NCBI GenBank assembly: GCA_940337035.1
Contig: CALNHX010002984.1
Span: forward strand, 62,001 to 126,000
Direction: 5' to 3'
Length of the DNA: 64,000 bases
DNA from: Agriotes lineatus
Taxonomy: Eukaryota; Arthropoda; Insecta; Coleoptera; Elateridae
The notes beneath the pieces are model-generated. The model was not told the DNA's origin. It searched no databases and worked only from the letters and a program-made list of their open reading frames with translations. The translations under genes were made by a program, and so were the position numbers. This document shows, piece by piece, positions 35,579 to 46,769 of this stretch (position 1 is its first letter; each line of letters begins with the position of its first letter).

Positions 35579-36123
35579 CCTACTTATCGATAAGTTCTTA
35601 TATATATTACAGACCGATCCAACTTGATCATTTTCGATCACGTGCGTCAATTTGATATATCATATCATAATTGGAGTGAAAGCGACCCTATACTAAATTT
35701 TACATAACCATGGTCTTGATTGGTCGAAACAAAGTCATCATTACAACCCTCTGAAAATCAAATATTTTTTCAAAATTGTCAGTTTGACATTTGGACTAAA
35801 TTCTAAAATATAAAAGAAAACTGATATAGTGGATAAAAAGGCTGGCCCTACAACGTTTGTTTGAATTATATAGGGAAAAATTATTGTAAACCACCAGTAG
35901 TCAAACAAACTTACATTTTCCTAGTGTAAAACTGAATTTTAGAGACCGTAGAAATGAGAGACTGGCCATTTACCGAAAGTAACTAGATTCCTCTAGCGAA
36001 ATGCTGGCAGTTGTCCCAAAACGGCGAATGTGTTAACTGTGTTTTGCAAGATTTCAATCAATGTGAGTAGCTGAGTATTATAACTCTTCCTACTTGGGAC
36101 TTTCTCGAAAATTTCAATAGGGA

Positions 36124-36456
36124 TTGCTGGCCGTTCAAAGCAATGTTGTTAATGACTCGGCTGAAATAGGTGTTAAAGACACAGAAGAGTTTAACAGCAT
36201 TTTAAGTAAGAAGGATGATCAAAAACAGTTTGTGTTACAAATAGTAAAGGACTACCGTAAGAAATTTTCAGACAGTACCAAAAAGAGGCTTCCATCCAAC
36301 GTTGACATTTTATTTTTTGAAATTATTGTGAAGTCACGGATTCTTTATATTGTTTCAGTGTTTAATACCAATTTATTCCGTATCTTTGCTGTATATTTTA
36401 ACACGACTCGATCCCGTGGCCTCGTTGGAGGGCGGGCGAGGGTTAACTTCTGCTAA
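36124..36456 (+). CDS. Hypothetical short ORF (about 110 codons)
   Basis: The first 60 or so codons have protein-like composition (KDTEEFNSILSKKDDQKQFV, IVKDYRKKFSDSTKKRLPSN) resembling charged helical segments of hAT-type proteins. The rest reads into different, hydrophobic and then GC-rich sequence and probably is not coding. No neighbouring exon or domain was found. It may be a transposase fragment. Confidence 0.2.
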   Translation: MLAVQSNVVNDSAEIGVKDTEEFNSILSKKDDQKQFVLQIVKDYRKKFSDSTKKRLPSNVDILFFEIIVKSRILYIVSVFNTNLFRIFAVYFNTTRSRGLVGGRARVNFC

Positions 36457-36599
36457 TGGCGACTGTTGTTGATATTGCCCTGATAACTCAGTCGGCCAAT
36501 GGCGCTCTTCCCGGTAGGCGGGGCAGACCTAAGTACGAGAGCGAAACAGAGAGAAAAAAAATTATATTTACAGAGGTTCTATTTTTCTAATAGCTATTT

Positions 36600-38600
36600 G
36601 ATTACGACTCAAAGACTCCTGCGGCGCGGGGTCTTCGGATGTCCCCCGGGGTTTACCCTTTAGCGGGGAGGGGTGCGTGAGCCTAAGGCGGCGGCGGACC
36701 TGGTGCTGGAGGCGGACCTGGTGCTGGAGGCGGTTCTGGGAGCTTGGCGCTCTGCCTCGCTGAATAGTCGGGCCGGATGGCTGGGGGTGGGGCGCTTAGG
36801 CGGTGGCGACGGGCGACGGCGGTGTCGGCGGTGGCTGGACGGGATGCGTGCCGGAGAGGACCGGAGGGGCGGCCGGGGGCAGTCGCGGAGCTCCTTGTTC
36901 AGTCGCAGGTCCCTTCTGCGGTAGTGTCGTGTAACCCTGACCTCGCTTCGGAGCGGTAGGGCCATTTTTGGGAGTTGGAGGCGGCGACTCAGCTCGGTGG
37001 AGGAGCAGTACGACTCCCACAAGGACTACAATTCCCGCGTCTCCTCGGCGCTTAAGTGCAGCTCCAGCTCCACAACCAATTTCCGGGGCGGCGGAGGACC
37101 TGGCGCTGGCGACGGCGCTGGAGGCGGAGGCCTGTCATTGTCCGGGCGCGCAGGGCTTCCAGTCTCGTGGGCGTGTTGTGGGGTTGAGGCGTCCGGGGAC
37201 AGGGCGGCGATGAAGTGGCGTCTGTCCGAAAGGGGTAGTCCTTCTGGAAGGGGGAGTCTGTCTGGAAGGCGGCGGGTATGGGCGATCCTGAGGGCGGCTG
37301 CACCTGCAGGCACCGGCGAGCCTTGATGGTTAAAGGCGCCTCGGGGTCGGGGGCGCACGTTTTGCAATTTCTATTAATGTCCAGGAGCTCGGGGAACACC
37401 ACTGGAGACTAATTTCCCTTTGTTGGTTCAATTTCGCTAAGTCCCAGGAGCTCGGTGAGCACCCCTGGAGACTAAGTCCGATTGTTTACTGGTGCAAATT
37501 TTCCTAAGTCCCCAAAAGCTTGGTGAGCACCACTGGAGACTAAGTTCGATTTGTACTCACTGGGTTCATTTCGCTAAGTCCCAGGAGCTCGGTGAGCACC
37601 ACTGGAGACTAAGTTCGACTTGCGGTTGGAGTACACTGGCTGCTGGACACTGGAACTGTTGGCTGGAACTGATGGCTGGAACTGAATTTGATGTGAATTG
37701 GATTCGGGGTCCGATCTCCGCGGCGCGAAGTGCCATCTTGTCGAAAACATGTGCATTGTTTTCGACTTCTAAAAACTCGAATTTTGAGCCTTTACTTGAT
37801 ATGTTTGGCTAGCATATTAACAAAGTTAAATTTTTTAATTTATTTCCACAATAGAAGCGGCTCGGCTGTGGTGCTCATTTCCTATATGTGCCGCGGCATT
37901 TCGCGGTTTATTAGCGGTCGGCATTGTTCACTCGTATTTGCATTGGTTAGGTGATTTTTCGCATCCTAAGGTGGCTAGTGTTTTTAATGTAATTAACCCT
38001 CGCGATGTTGTTTTTCATTGTTCCCTGAGTTGACCGCGGGTTTACACCCGGATCTATTCTAGACTACCCGATGCCGACGTTTATTAGTGCCCTTTGGTTT
38101 TATTTTCGAAACTGCATATTTCGCTGTTTGCTGCAAGTTCCGAAAAGCTTTTACTGTTTTATGGCTTTGTTGTTTCGCCAATTTGTGTACCTAGGGACGT
38201 TTGTTTTTCCGGCTGCAGGAGGAGGATTGGTTCGCGTTCTTCCATACGCGCTGAGCTTATGTTTCCGCGTTTCCTTATAGCAAAACAACAGCACCTAAAT
38301 TCGTGTAATCGGGGTTCCTTTAATCGTTGCGGCGGCTTGCATTCGCGGGCAGATTGGTGTCCGGCGCATTTCTTTTGTCGAGCTGTCGTCTTTATTTTGA
38401 TGTGTTTATGAGGGTCTCGGACCGGGCGGTCTTGCTGGAGACTTGTAATCTTTAACGCGGCTTCTGTTATGCAGCTGTGAAACTGCGTCCTTTTGTTTTG
38501 CGATCCATTAATTAATGCTGTGTATTGATCCTTATTGCACGATGAGGGCGTAACATAAGTACATATGATAATGGAGGCCCTTGCGTGTCTCCGGATCATA
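36600..38600. other. GC-rich island of unknown origin
   Basis: About 2 kb is much richer in G and C than the rest of the window, with long overlapping frames on both strands (for example minus 37367-37026 and 37020-36796, proline/arginine-rich, and minus 38599-38159). Overlapping frames are expected in GC-rich DNA, so coding is not shown. Short direct repeats (GGAGGCGGACCTGGTGCT near 36700) and the tandem array at 37379-37625 lie inside. It could be a large LTR, a gag-like disordered coding region or the promoter-proximal part of a host gene. Confidence 0.5.
37379..37625 (+). repeat. Four-copy tandem repeat, 61-72 bp units
   Basis: Units start near 37379, 37440, 37507 and 37579. Each contains CCAGGAGCTCGG (or a close variant), GAGCACCACTGGAGACTAA and a variable spacer. 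Confidence 0.8.
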
Positions 38601-38609
38601 TCAATTTGA

Positions 38610-39479
38610 ATAAATTTATGAACATGTAATAATACATATATATCTTTTAATTTTCCTCTAGGTCTTCAAGATCATTGAGGCACGTCTTACGGTTATCCAA
38701 TTGGTTATAAATTTTACAGGGCTTTTATTTTTTCTGTTTGGAAAAATGTTAAAAGGGTGAGATCGTCAGAATTTATAAAAATCTATATAAAGACCACCCT
38801 AGTACATATCGAATGCATTTGAGTAAAGACAGCTTTAAAATAAAAACTAGAAAATATTTTCTCTAATACAATTGCGGATAAATAAATTGTCTACCTCTTC
38901 TGTTAATAATTTTCAAAACAAACTTGATGCCTATTAAAAGAATTCGGAGGATAGTGTTTCAAATAAATAATTATGTTGTCATATATTGGTGCATAACAAC
39001 TGTACTCTATGATTACGGTTAAAAAGCTTCTGCCGCGCATTAAAAAAATTATTTTAGTTTTTTGATATTTTTCAATAATTTTTTCTAAATTTTGTTTATT
39101 TAACCTCCTTTTGAAAAAATTTTTGTTGAAACAATGACATTTACTTGGTAAATAAACACAGATTTTGTTAAAAAAAAGTTGCGCTTTTTGTTAACTGTTT
39201 GTACAACATGTAAATTTTCATTTCACTACTTAAAAAGTATTTTTGTTGAATATAAAAATTTGTTGCGTCAATACGAATTTTGTCTGTGTAACTTTGCAAA
39301 CGTGATGTCTTAATTTATGAAAAAAATCATGTAAATTAGTTCGGCAGCGGAACCGTGTTATTTCTCTGAAGTGAAAATTTTCGTATTAAGTTTTTTTTTA
39401 ACGGATTCTCGTAGATTTATATGTCTATTTACCATATTCGACTGATGACAAGCTGACATCTTTGAGCAACTTGATATAC
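38610..39479. other. AT-rich sequence, nothing recognised
   Basis: The AT content returns to the background level. No frame, RNA gene or repeat boundary is seen. Confidence 0.45.
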
Positions 39480-41269
39480 ACAGGGTGTTTCAAAACAATA
39501 AGATGATGCTTTTGGCTTTAAACTTGAATACTACTTTATTATTGTATGGTTAATTGTGCGTTAACTTATTAAATTTATTGATTTTACAAGTTTCAGCCAT
39601 ATGCAGGGTGTTTAAAAAATCTGTGTTATAAAGTTTTAATAATATTAATGAATTTCTTATATGAGAATATTTTGTGTTCCAGTTCAAAATTAAACTAAAA
39701 ATAACAACGTCGGTGTTTAAAAACGAAGCTACATGACAGGTACAGAGTGTCCTAAAAAATTTTGGCTGAAACAACAAACAGACACACAAAAGTTGGAGAA
39801 GGTTTCTTAGGTAGAAACCAAGCATAAATATTCCTGTATCGTGGTAATACAATCTCTAATAGCAATTTCTCTTTTAGATTTGAGTATAGTGTAACGTCTA
39901 ATTAAATATGAGTGACAGCAAGTGTATTTTTAACTTTAAATTTGCTTGTGAAGAAAAAAGGTAAAAACTTTCCGTTGCTGGTGCCCAACGCATAGAATCT
40001 TATAAAGTGCAGTAAAGTGTATGAAGATCAAAAGTTTGAAGAACTTGAAGAGATGTTTATCCCCAGGAAATGCTGTTACCGAAGCGGGAACTTCAACAAC
40101 GAAAATGCAGAGGCAATCAGAAGTGCCAAATTTCAATTTTAAAAATGACTGCCTGTATTGTGGACAAAAGTGCGAAGTGGGAAAAGAATAAAAAGAACCC
40201 CCATCGATGGCGACCGCCCCTTCAATTCCTAGCTTTAGAATGCAAGGTAATGAAAATTTCAAACAAAGAAGCCATTTTGCAAACGTGCGTGGAAAGAAAC
40301 GATACCTGGGCTGCTGAAATTAGATTAAGATTAGCTGGCTGTGTGGCAGACCTACCTGCCGTAAATTCCAGATATCGTATGGACTGTCGTAATAAATTCA
40401 TGGGTCAAAACGCTGTGCTTTCAGCAAAACGACAGTCTAGTCAGGATACCGAGGAAGAAGATAATCCTTACGAGGAAACAGTCAAAGAAATATTGACCGA
40501 TAAAGAAAGAATTTGGAATGCGATAGATATAAACAATATATACTCGGATCGCGGAGGACATAAACTTACTCGAGGTAATTTAATGAAAACCCTCAAGAAA
40601 CAGTTTGACAAACTGATAGTACTTTCTGCCCCTGGATATGCAAATATAATAACATTCCCTAAGCCTAAGGTCGCGGCGACCTTAAGAGTAAGTCGTGTTG
40701 AGAATGACGCTGATGATATTGAGACTGCAATTGGCAAAATACCAAAAGAAATAAAACGCAAAGTTGCTGATGTAAAGAGGAATAAAGAGAAATATAAGTT
40801 ACATGTAAAATACGAAACAGTGTTAGCGGATTGCAGTAAAACTCTATTAAAATTTTGCGAATCGCTATCGCCTAAATTGGACAAAACTTTACCGGCACTT
40901 TTAATTGGGAGTATCGTCTCATCGACTTTATTTAATACATTTACAAATCTTCAAATAGGTTTAGGCGTTAAGTTTAGATTTTCAAAAGAACTAGTGAATA
41001 TTTTGAACCAATTTAAAATATCATGCACGTATGATGAGCCGTTAAGGTTCAAAAAGACTGCCGCTTTTGAGGTGGTTAAAAATCTAAATTTAACTGGAAT
41101 TACTAAAGGGAATGATGCTACACTAACCCAGGTTATTGTTGACAATTTTGACACAAAAATCTCATCGCAAAATGGCAAAACCAGTACTCATTCGCTAGCT
41201 GTCCTTGCCGCTCAAACTACGTCAGAAGGAGAATTTTTAATATAATAATATACTTTTGAAACACCCTGT
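39480..41269 (+). mobile_element. 1.79-kb TIR element encoding an orphan protein
   Basis: A perfect 16-bp inverted repeat, ACAGGGTGTTTCAAAA, lies at 39480-39495 and 41254-41269. The segment is almost filled by one gene, whose stop lies 8 bp before the right repeat. No DDE/D transposase motif is recognisable. Internal solo ends (GCAGGGTGTTTAAAAAA at 39604 and ACAGAGTGTCCTAAAAAA at 39741) suggest that related ends have accumulated in the 5' part. A clean target duplication is not visible. Confidence 0.6.
40070..41245 (+). CDS. Orphan zinc-binding-like protein of the TIR element
   Basis: A 391-codon frame. The start is uncertain: homologous-looking sequence continues upstream in another frame (about 39908-40195, including NDCLYCGQKCEVGKE, a CxxC...C cluster), so one frameshift near 40190 probably separates the amino end. 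Then follow ILQTCVERNDTWAAEIRLRL and LPAVNSRYRMDCRNKF (a Cys-rich module I recall from repeat-borne uncharacterised proteins of arthropods and cnidarians), an acidic linker, ERIWNAIDINNIYSDRGGHK, and a helical C-terminus ending near THSLAVLAAQTTSEGEFLI. No known enzyme motif is seen. The frame is long and open beyond the single shift, so the copy is young or selected. The function is unknown. Confidence 0.6.
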   Translation: MLLPKRELQQRKCRGNQKCQISILKMTACIVDKSAKWEKNKKNPHRWRPPLQFLALECKVMKISNKEAILQTCVERNDTWAAEIRLRLAGCVADLPAVNSRYRMDCRNKFMGQNAVLSAKRQSSQDTEEEDNPYEETVKEILTDKERIWNAIDINNIYSDRGGHKLTRGNLMKTLKKQFDKLIVLSAPGYANIITFPKPKVAATLRVSRVENDADDIETAIGKIPKEIKRKVADVKRNKEKYKLHVKYETVLADCSKTLLKFCESLSPKLDKTLPALLIGSIVSSTLFNTFTNLQIGLGVKFRFSKELVNILNQFKISCTYDEPLRFKKTAAFEVVKNLNLTGITKGNDATLTQVIVDNFDTKISSQNGKTSTHSLAVLAAQTTSEGEFLI

Positions 41270-41638
41270 ATTAAAATTTTTTGTTTTTATTTTATATAAA
41301 CCTTATTATGAAAAGCAAACCATTTGTAAAAAACTCGTTTATTTACGTAAAATTTACAAATAATTTAAAAAGAGTGATATTTCACCTACTTACTTATCGG
41401 AGTTGCTCAAGGATGACGCTTTGTCATCACTTGGATATCAAAAGTAGGAGACCCTTAGACCCCAAATCCGTTTTGAAAAAAACTTAATACGAAATTGTTG
41501 GGTTTTACCCGTGGCTGCCGGCCTAAATCTACCAAAGGATGTTTACCAAATTTCGACCATTTGAAAATATGTATATCAAAATTCACTTAATAATTGCGAT
41601 ATAGAAGTTATAAATATAAAAAATATAAGAATTACTAA
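41270..41638. other. No gene recognised
   Basis: A short AT-rich spacer between the orphan element and the gypsy element. Confidence 0.45.
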
Positions 41639-41826
41639 TGTAGGATGCAGAACGGTTTAATGGTAGCAAATATTAATATACAGTAATACACAACAAATAT
41701 GAAATAACAGTAAAACATAACACATAAAGTTCAGGCTTGCTTCGTGCGCGGCCACACTTGTTGGCGTTCATCGGACGACTCCGCGCTTTCCCCACCTTCC
41801 GCGTGGCGGTGGCTCTGACTACTACA
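41639..41826 (-). repeat. 3' LTR of the gypsy element
   Basis: 188 bp, plus-strand TGTAGGATGCAG to GACTACTACA (TG...CA on both strands). It is identical to 46379-46593 except that the latter has a 27-bp tandem duplication. CTAA precedes it and is found again after the right LTR. Confidence 0.9.
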
Positions 41827-44800
41827 GCTCGGCCATCCTGATGTCCCGGACGTGTCGGACGGGATTGGGTCGCTGTCGGAGTCGGTTTCGTCGCTAGTAG
41901 AGGTGCTGGTGTCGTCATCAGGAAGATAGCGACGAAGGCGATCGCTGGATTGCGTCCCAACGTAGTGTCTTTGGGTGCGTTGTGCTCCCGGGATATCTTC
42001 GACGATATATCTGTCATGCTCTAAGACTTTGGAAACGGTATAGGGGCCCTGGAACCTTGGTTGAAGCTTCTTGCTATGGCCAGGTCGAGGTGTCGCCTTC
42101 ACCATAACATAATCACCAACCACATATCGTGTCGGTGGCCGATGTCGGAGGTTATAGCGTTTCTGGTTCTCTTCTTGGACAGTCACTTGTTGCTCCTCCG
42201 CAGCTCGTCGTAAGACTTCGCGTTTTTGCGACCAGTCGGGTTCGCCGTCTTCTTGCAAGCAGATGGATATCAGATCACGGAACGCTTGATCGGATTGTAT
42301 ACGAAGATCGTATCCAAGTAGAATCCTCGAAGGGGTTGTCGAAAGGCTTCTTTGTATAGTAGTATTGAGAACTTGCTGAACGCGGACTAATACTTGGGAC
42401 CAGTTGCCTTCTGTTTTACTCACTTTCGCAAGTAGGTTAGTTATAGTTCTGTTATACCGCTCACACTGTCCATTCGCGCGCGGGGTAGCGGTAGCATTTT
42501 GCACATGAGTCACACTGGAATCTCTCAGAAACTGCGAGAAGTCCTCGGCTGTAAACGCGGTTCTACGGTTACTAATAATTGTCTTAGGAGGACCGAAAAC
42601 ACCGAATATGTATTTTAAAACTGCGATCACTTCCTTAGTCTCTGTCGTTTTCGTAGGTTTCAGAAACACGAATTTACTGTACGCGTCGATCACAATTAAC
42701 ACGTGACGATGACCGGTTAGCGACTTGTCTAACTGACCAAGGTAGTCACAGTGGAGTGTTTGGAATGGGATATGACCTTTAGGGATACTGTGAAGACGAC
42801 CCTGAGGTTTTCCAAAAGTCGGATTGTAGGTGATGCAATTTAGACAATTTTGAATGTGCTTGCGAACGAAACGTCTCATCCTAGGGAACCAATACGTTCG
42901 ACGAATTACTTCCATCGTTTTATCGGTACCAATATGGGCGTTGTCGTCATGAGCTGCTTGAACAACACTTCTACGCATGCTCCTTGGTACAACAAAGAGA
43001 GCGTTTTCGTTGGGTTGTTGGTAGCAAAGAATTCCATTTTTCATTTTGAAGTGATCGTCTGGCGGTTCACCTCCGGATTCCAGAATTTCAATTAGGGCTT
43101 TCAACTCGGGGTCTTTTCCCTGATTAACTTTCACCAATCTGAAATCGTCGTCGAATTGGGTTACAACCAGTGCGTTTACTCTGCTTAGCGCATCTACATG
43201 CTGCATAGAACTGGAGGGGCGGTGCTCTAGTTCATAATCGAATTCTTCTAATAGAATGGACCAACGAAATATGCGTCCATTAATTTCTTTTTTGGCTAAT
43301 GCGAGTTTCAAGGCATTGCAATCCGTAACTAGTCTGATTCGTATGCCCAAGAGATAAACTCGGAAATATTCTAAGCTTCGGATTACGGCTAACATTTCCA
43401 ATTCAAAAGAATCATATCGCGATTCAGCATCGCTTGTAGTTTTCGACATGTAGTAGATAGGATGAAACAATCCATCTTGTTGACGTTGAAGAAGTACTGA
43501 CCCATATCCACTGGCGCTGGCGTCTGTGTGTAGTTGAGTCTCCTTTCCTGGATCGTATATTTTCAAAACAGGTTCGTTTGTTAGCAGCTGCTTTAGGTTT
43601 TCAAAAGCCACCATCTGTTGTGGACCGAATTCAAACTTTTGATTCTTCTTTAGCAGTTTTGTTAAGGGTCGTGAAATAGTTGCATACGAAGGCATGAACC
43701 TCCGGAAATATCCTGCCAATCCAAGAAACCTTTGTACCTGTTTGGTAGTCGTAGGTACAGGAAACTTGGCGACTGCTTCCGTTTTAAGTTTTTGCGGTCG
43801 TATCTCATTATGTCTGATCCTGAACCCGAGATACTCCACTTCCGTGTACATGAAGGTACATTTGTCGATTCTCAAGGATAATCCATAGTCTTTTGCTACT
43901 TTAAGTACCTCTTCAAGCCGCTTAATGCCGTCTGTCACGTTTTGAGATATAATCATTATATCGTCCATATAAACAAGGATTTTTCGTTCGCGAATCAGCT
44001 GTTCGAATACTTTATGTATGTATCGCATGAAGGTAGCTGAACTATTAGCGAGTCCGAACGGTATAAAGTTATATTCATAGAGACCATTATAAGTGACGAA
44101 CGCTGTGTACCTTTTTGATGCTTCGGCAACGGGCACGTGGAAAAATCCATTTTTTAGATCGAGCGTCGTGAAATAGACATGTGCATTAAGTGCGTCTATT
44201 TGGTCATTAATAAGAGGCAAGGGATACTTGTCCTTAAGTGTGATCTTATTGATCGCTCGGTAGTCAACGCATAGTCTCTTTTCTCCGTTCTTTTTATCTA
44301 CAAGAACAACTGGGCTTGCGTAATTAGATTTACTTAATCTGATTATTCCCTTGGACAATAGTTCATTCACGGTGGTTTCAACGCATTCTTGTTCGGGTCG
44401 CGACAGTTTGCGTGGGCGAAACACCACAGGTTCGTTTGACGTAAGTGTAATGTCCATTTCGAAGCCGGGAACATTTAATGGCTCTCGTTTTTCTTCAACT
44501 GCCTCCATAACTAGTTTTTCAATTTGGCGGCGGTCGTTTTCACTCAAGTCGGGGTTAATTCGCAACTCTTGAGAAGTAATTGTGACCTGTCGTGGCTCTT
44601 CACTTTCAATCTCGATGTTTGCGATACCTCGTTCGACCTTAAGCACCACAGAAGGTTGATTCAGCAGGTCTTTTCCGAGAATAATAGGAACTGGTATAGC
44701 GTCGTTAGTTACTATATAAAATTTCGCAGTGAGCAATTGATTGTTGATAGTCACAGGAATTTTCGCTAGTCCGATATTTTTACAAGTGACACCCTTTAAT

Positions 44801-46317
44801 CCAGTCAAATTTACGGGTTTAATTTCGCTTTGGTCTGTCTCTAAATAGAGCACATTTAATTATTCGGCCTTTTGTTGCGTCATCAAATTTAAGGAAGATC
44901 CCGTGTCAACAAGTGCTTTTTCATTTATGTTGTTAATTTTTAATGCAACTGTCATATCATCGCACGACGTTTCGATAAGTAGCGCTCGCTTTGTCGCGTC
45001 CGTGTGCACCTTATCTTTTTCGCAATCTCGTGCTAGATGACCTTTCGCATAGCATTTTACGCATTCGACCTTAGGACAGTCTTTCATGCGATGCACCCCG
45101 TCTGTGCAAAACGGGCAGATTGCTTTATCGCTCGCTTTAAATGAAACATTTGCAGTTGTTTGATTTTTCGCAGGCTGACTAACGCCTATTTTCGATTCCG
45201 GTTTTTCTATGGATTTTCCCTTATTAGCAATAAAGGGGTATTTCGAGTCTTTTTCTTTTGGCGGCAAGTTTTTCCGAGATTTCTCAAAAGAATAGTACGC
45301 GTCGGCTTTATGAAGAAATTCAGTTGATGTAAGCGGCGGATTTGTATAAAATTGCTTTGCTAATTCGTGGTCCCGTAATCCTTGTACAATGTAATTTACT
45401 AGACTATACTCGTCAATATTTTGAGCAGCTATAGCTTTCATCGTAAACACGTACGTTCGAAGGGATTCATCGAGATTTTGTTTGCGGTCTCGTAATCTGC
45501 GATGCACGTCTATGGAATGAACATGCGTAGCAAAGTTATTTAAAAATCGTTGTTTAAAATACTGCCAGTCGTAGATATTTGGCTCGCACTCTTTCCACAG
45601 TTTCGCTGCGCCTCGTAGTTTTGCTTTCGCATAAATAATTAAACTGCGATCATCTAAACCGTAAAGCGATTTAACGTTTTCAACGGATTCTATAAACCGT
45701 TCAGAGGTAATATTGTTAGAATCGGGGTCGAATTCTAATATTTCATTTTGAATTTCGGCGCCAAACCTATGGTTCTGCGTATGCATAGTCGTTTGCTGCG
45801 ACGAATTTGATAGTTGTAGTTGTAAGATGGCTACTTGCTGTTGCAACTGTAAAATCGTATCCGCGACAGATGGAGGTTGCGGTTGTTGACAATTGACAGA
45901 AGCTTGTGGCATGTAATTCGACGTTTGCGGCAATTGTTGCCACTAATATGGATAGAACGACGATGAAGGCATCGATTGATAAACGGGCACGTTTGAATTA
46001 GCCGCGCAAGCTTGAGCGAGTGGCGGGAAACGCGCTTGCATCGTCGACGTCACCTCTGCGGCCGGAACGTTCTGGGCCTGTGAGATCGTAAACGCCGTTT
46101 GCAGGTTAGGACATGGCGGAGGCATTGTTAGCGGTTGTATGGGATATTGTGGAAACTGCACATAGGAATTACATTCTTTTGCTTGGGACACGAGCGGACT
46201 TTGAGAAGCTGACGGATTTATTGCAGGGGTTTGCAAGTCGCTACCGGCAGCGCGAGACGTTCGCGTTTCCGGCGATGTTTCCCTGGAGCGTTCACCGCAG
46301 CTGTCGTACGAGCTCAT
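41731..46317 (-). pseudogene. gag-pol: gag-pol in one frame with two in-frame stops
   Basis: The polyprotein of a gypsy element: particle core, protease, reverse transcriptase, RNase H and integrase. All parts lie in one reading frame over 4.6 kb, interrupted only by TAG at 45943-45945 and TAA at 44860-44862. Visible in order: a Pro/Gln-rich N-terminus; a capsid-like helical region; two zinc knuckles (CPFC..HRMKDC, CVKCYAKGHLARDC); protease DTGSS just before the TAA; RT with LVYMDD (near residue 297 after the TAA); RNase H with HTDASASGYGSVL; an integrase HHCC zinc region; HCDYLGQL; then ISNRR where families have ISDRG (residue about 762), so a catalytic Asp appears to be Asn; then the Glu in NGQCERYNRT. 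The tail is Ser/Asp-rich. Confidence 0.9.
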
Positions 46318-46378
46318 GCTTCTTATTCGTAATTAGAACGTACTCACCGAATGCAGTCTTTAATCGCACTTCTGACGC

Positions 46379-46593
46379 TGTAGGATGCAGAACGGTTTAA
46401 TGGTAGCAAATATTAATATACAGTAATACACAACAAATATGAAATAACAGTAAAACATAACACATAAAGTTCAGGCTTGCTTCGTGCGCGGCCACACTTG
46501 TTGGCGTTCATCGGACGACTCCGCGCTTTCCCCACCTTCCGCGTGGCGGTGGCTCTGACTACGACAAGCATGGCGGTGGCTCTGACTACTACA
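46379..46593 (-). repeat. 5' LTR of the gypsy element
   Basis: 215 bp. The last part repeats GGCGGTGGCTCTGACTAC 27 bp apart. Otherwise it is identical to the 3' LTR. Confidence 0.9.
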
Positions 46594-46769
46594 CTAATAA
46601 ACTGTGTTTTCACGAGTCCCTTTATACTTTAAGTTTAAAATTCGCGCTATATTTGAGGGCACACCATTGGCGCCGCCATTTTGGGAACAAAATTCGCCTC
46701 AACCAATCAGGCCAGCGACGGTTAATGGCCAGTCTCTCATTTCTAGGGTCTCTACTGAGTTTTAGTGTA

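Larger units (their letters stand above)
41639..46593 (-). mobile_element. Young Ty3/gypsy LTR retrotransposon
   Basis: A 4.95-kb minus-strand element with LTRs free of substitutions and a 4-bp target duplication (CTAA at 41635-41638 and 46594-46597). The gag-pol coding region runs almost from LTR to LTR, and its 3' end reads into the 3' LTR. Inside the 5' LTR the minus strand starts GCGTCAGAAGTGCG rather than TGG, so the primer is not an ordinary tRNA 3' end or the site has changed. There is no envelope gene. Confidence 0.9.

Noticed and set aside
36660..37402. Several long overlapping Pro/Arg-rich frames
   Set aside because: Expected by chance in GC-rich DNA where stop codons are rare; frames exist on both strands and none carries a motif. 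Reported only as a compositional island.
40468..40884. 138-codon minus frame
   Set aside because: Antisense shadow of the orphan protein gene.
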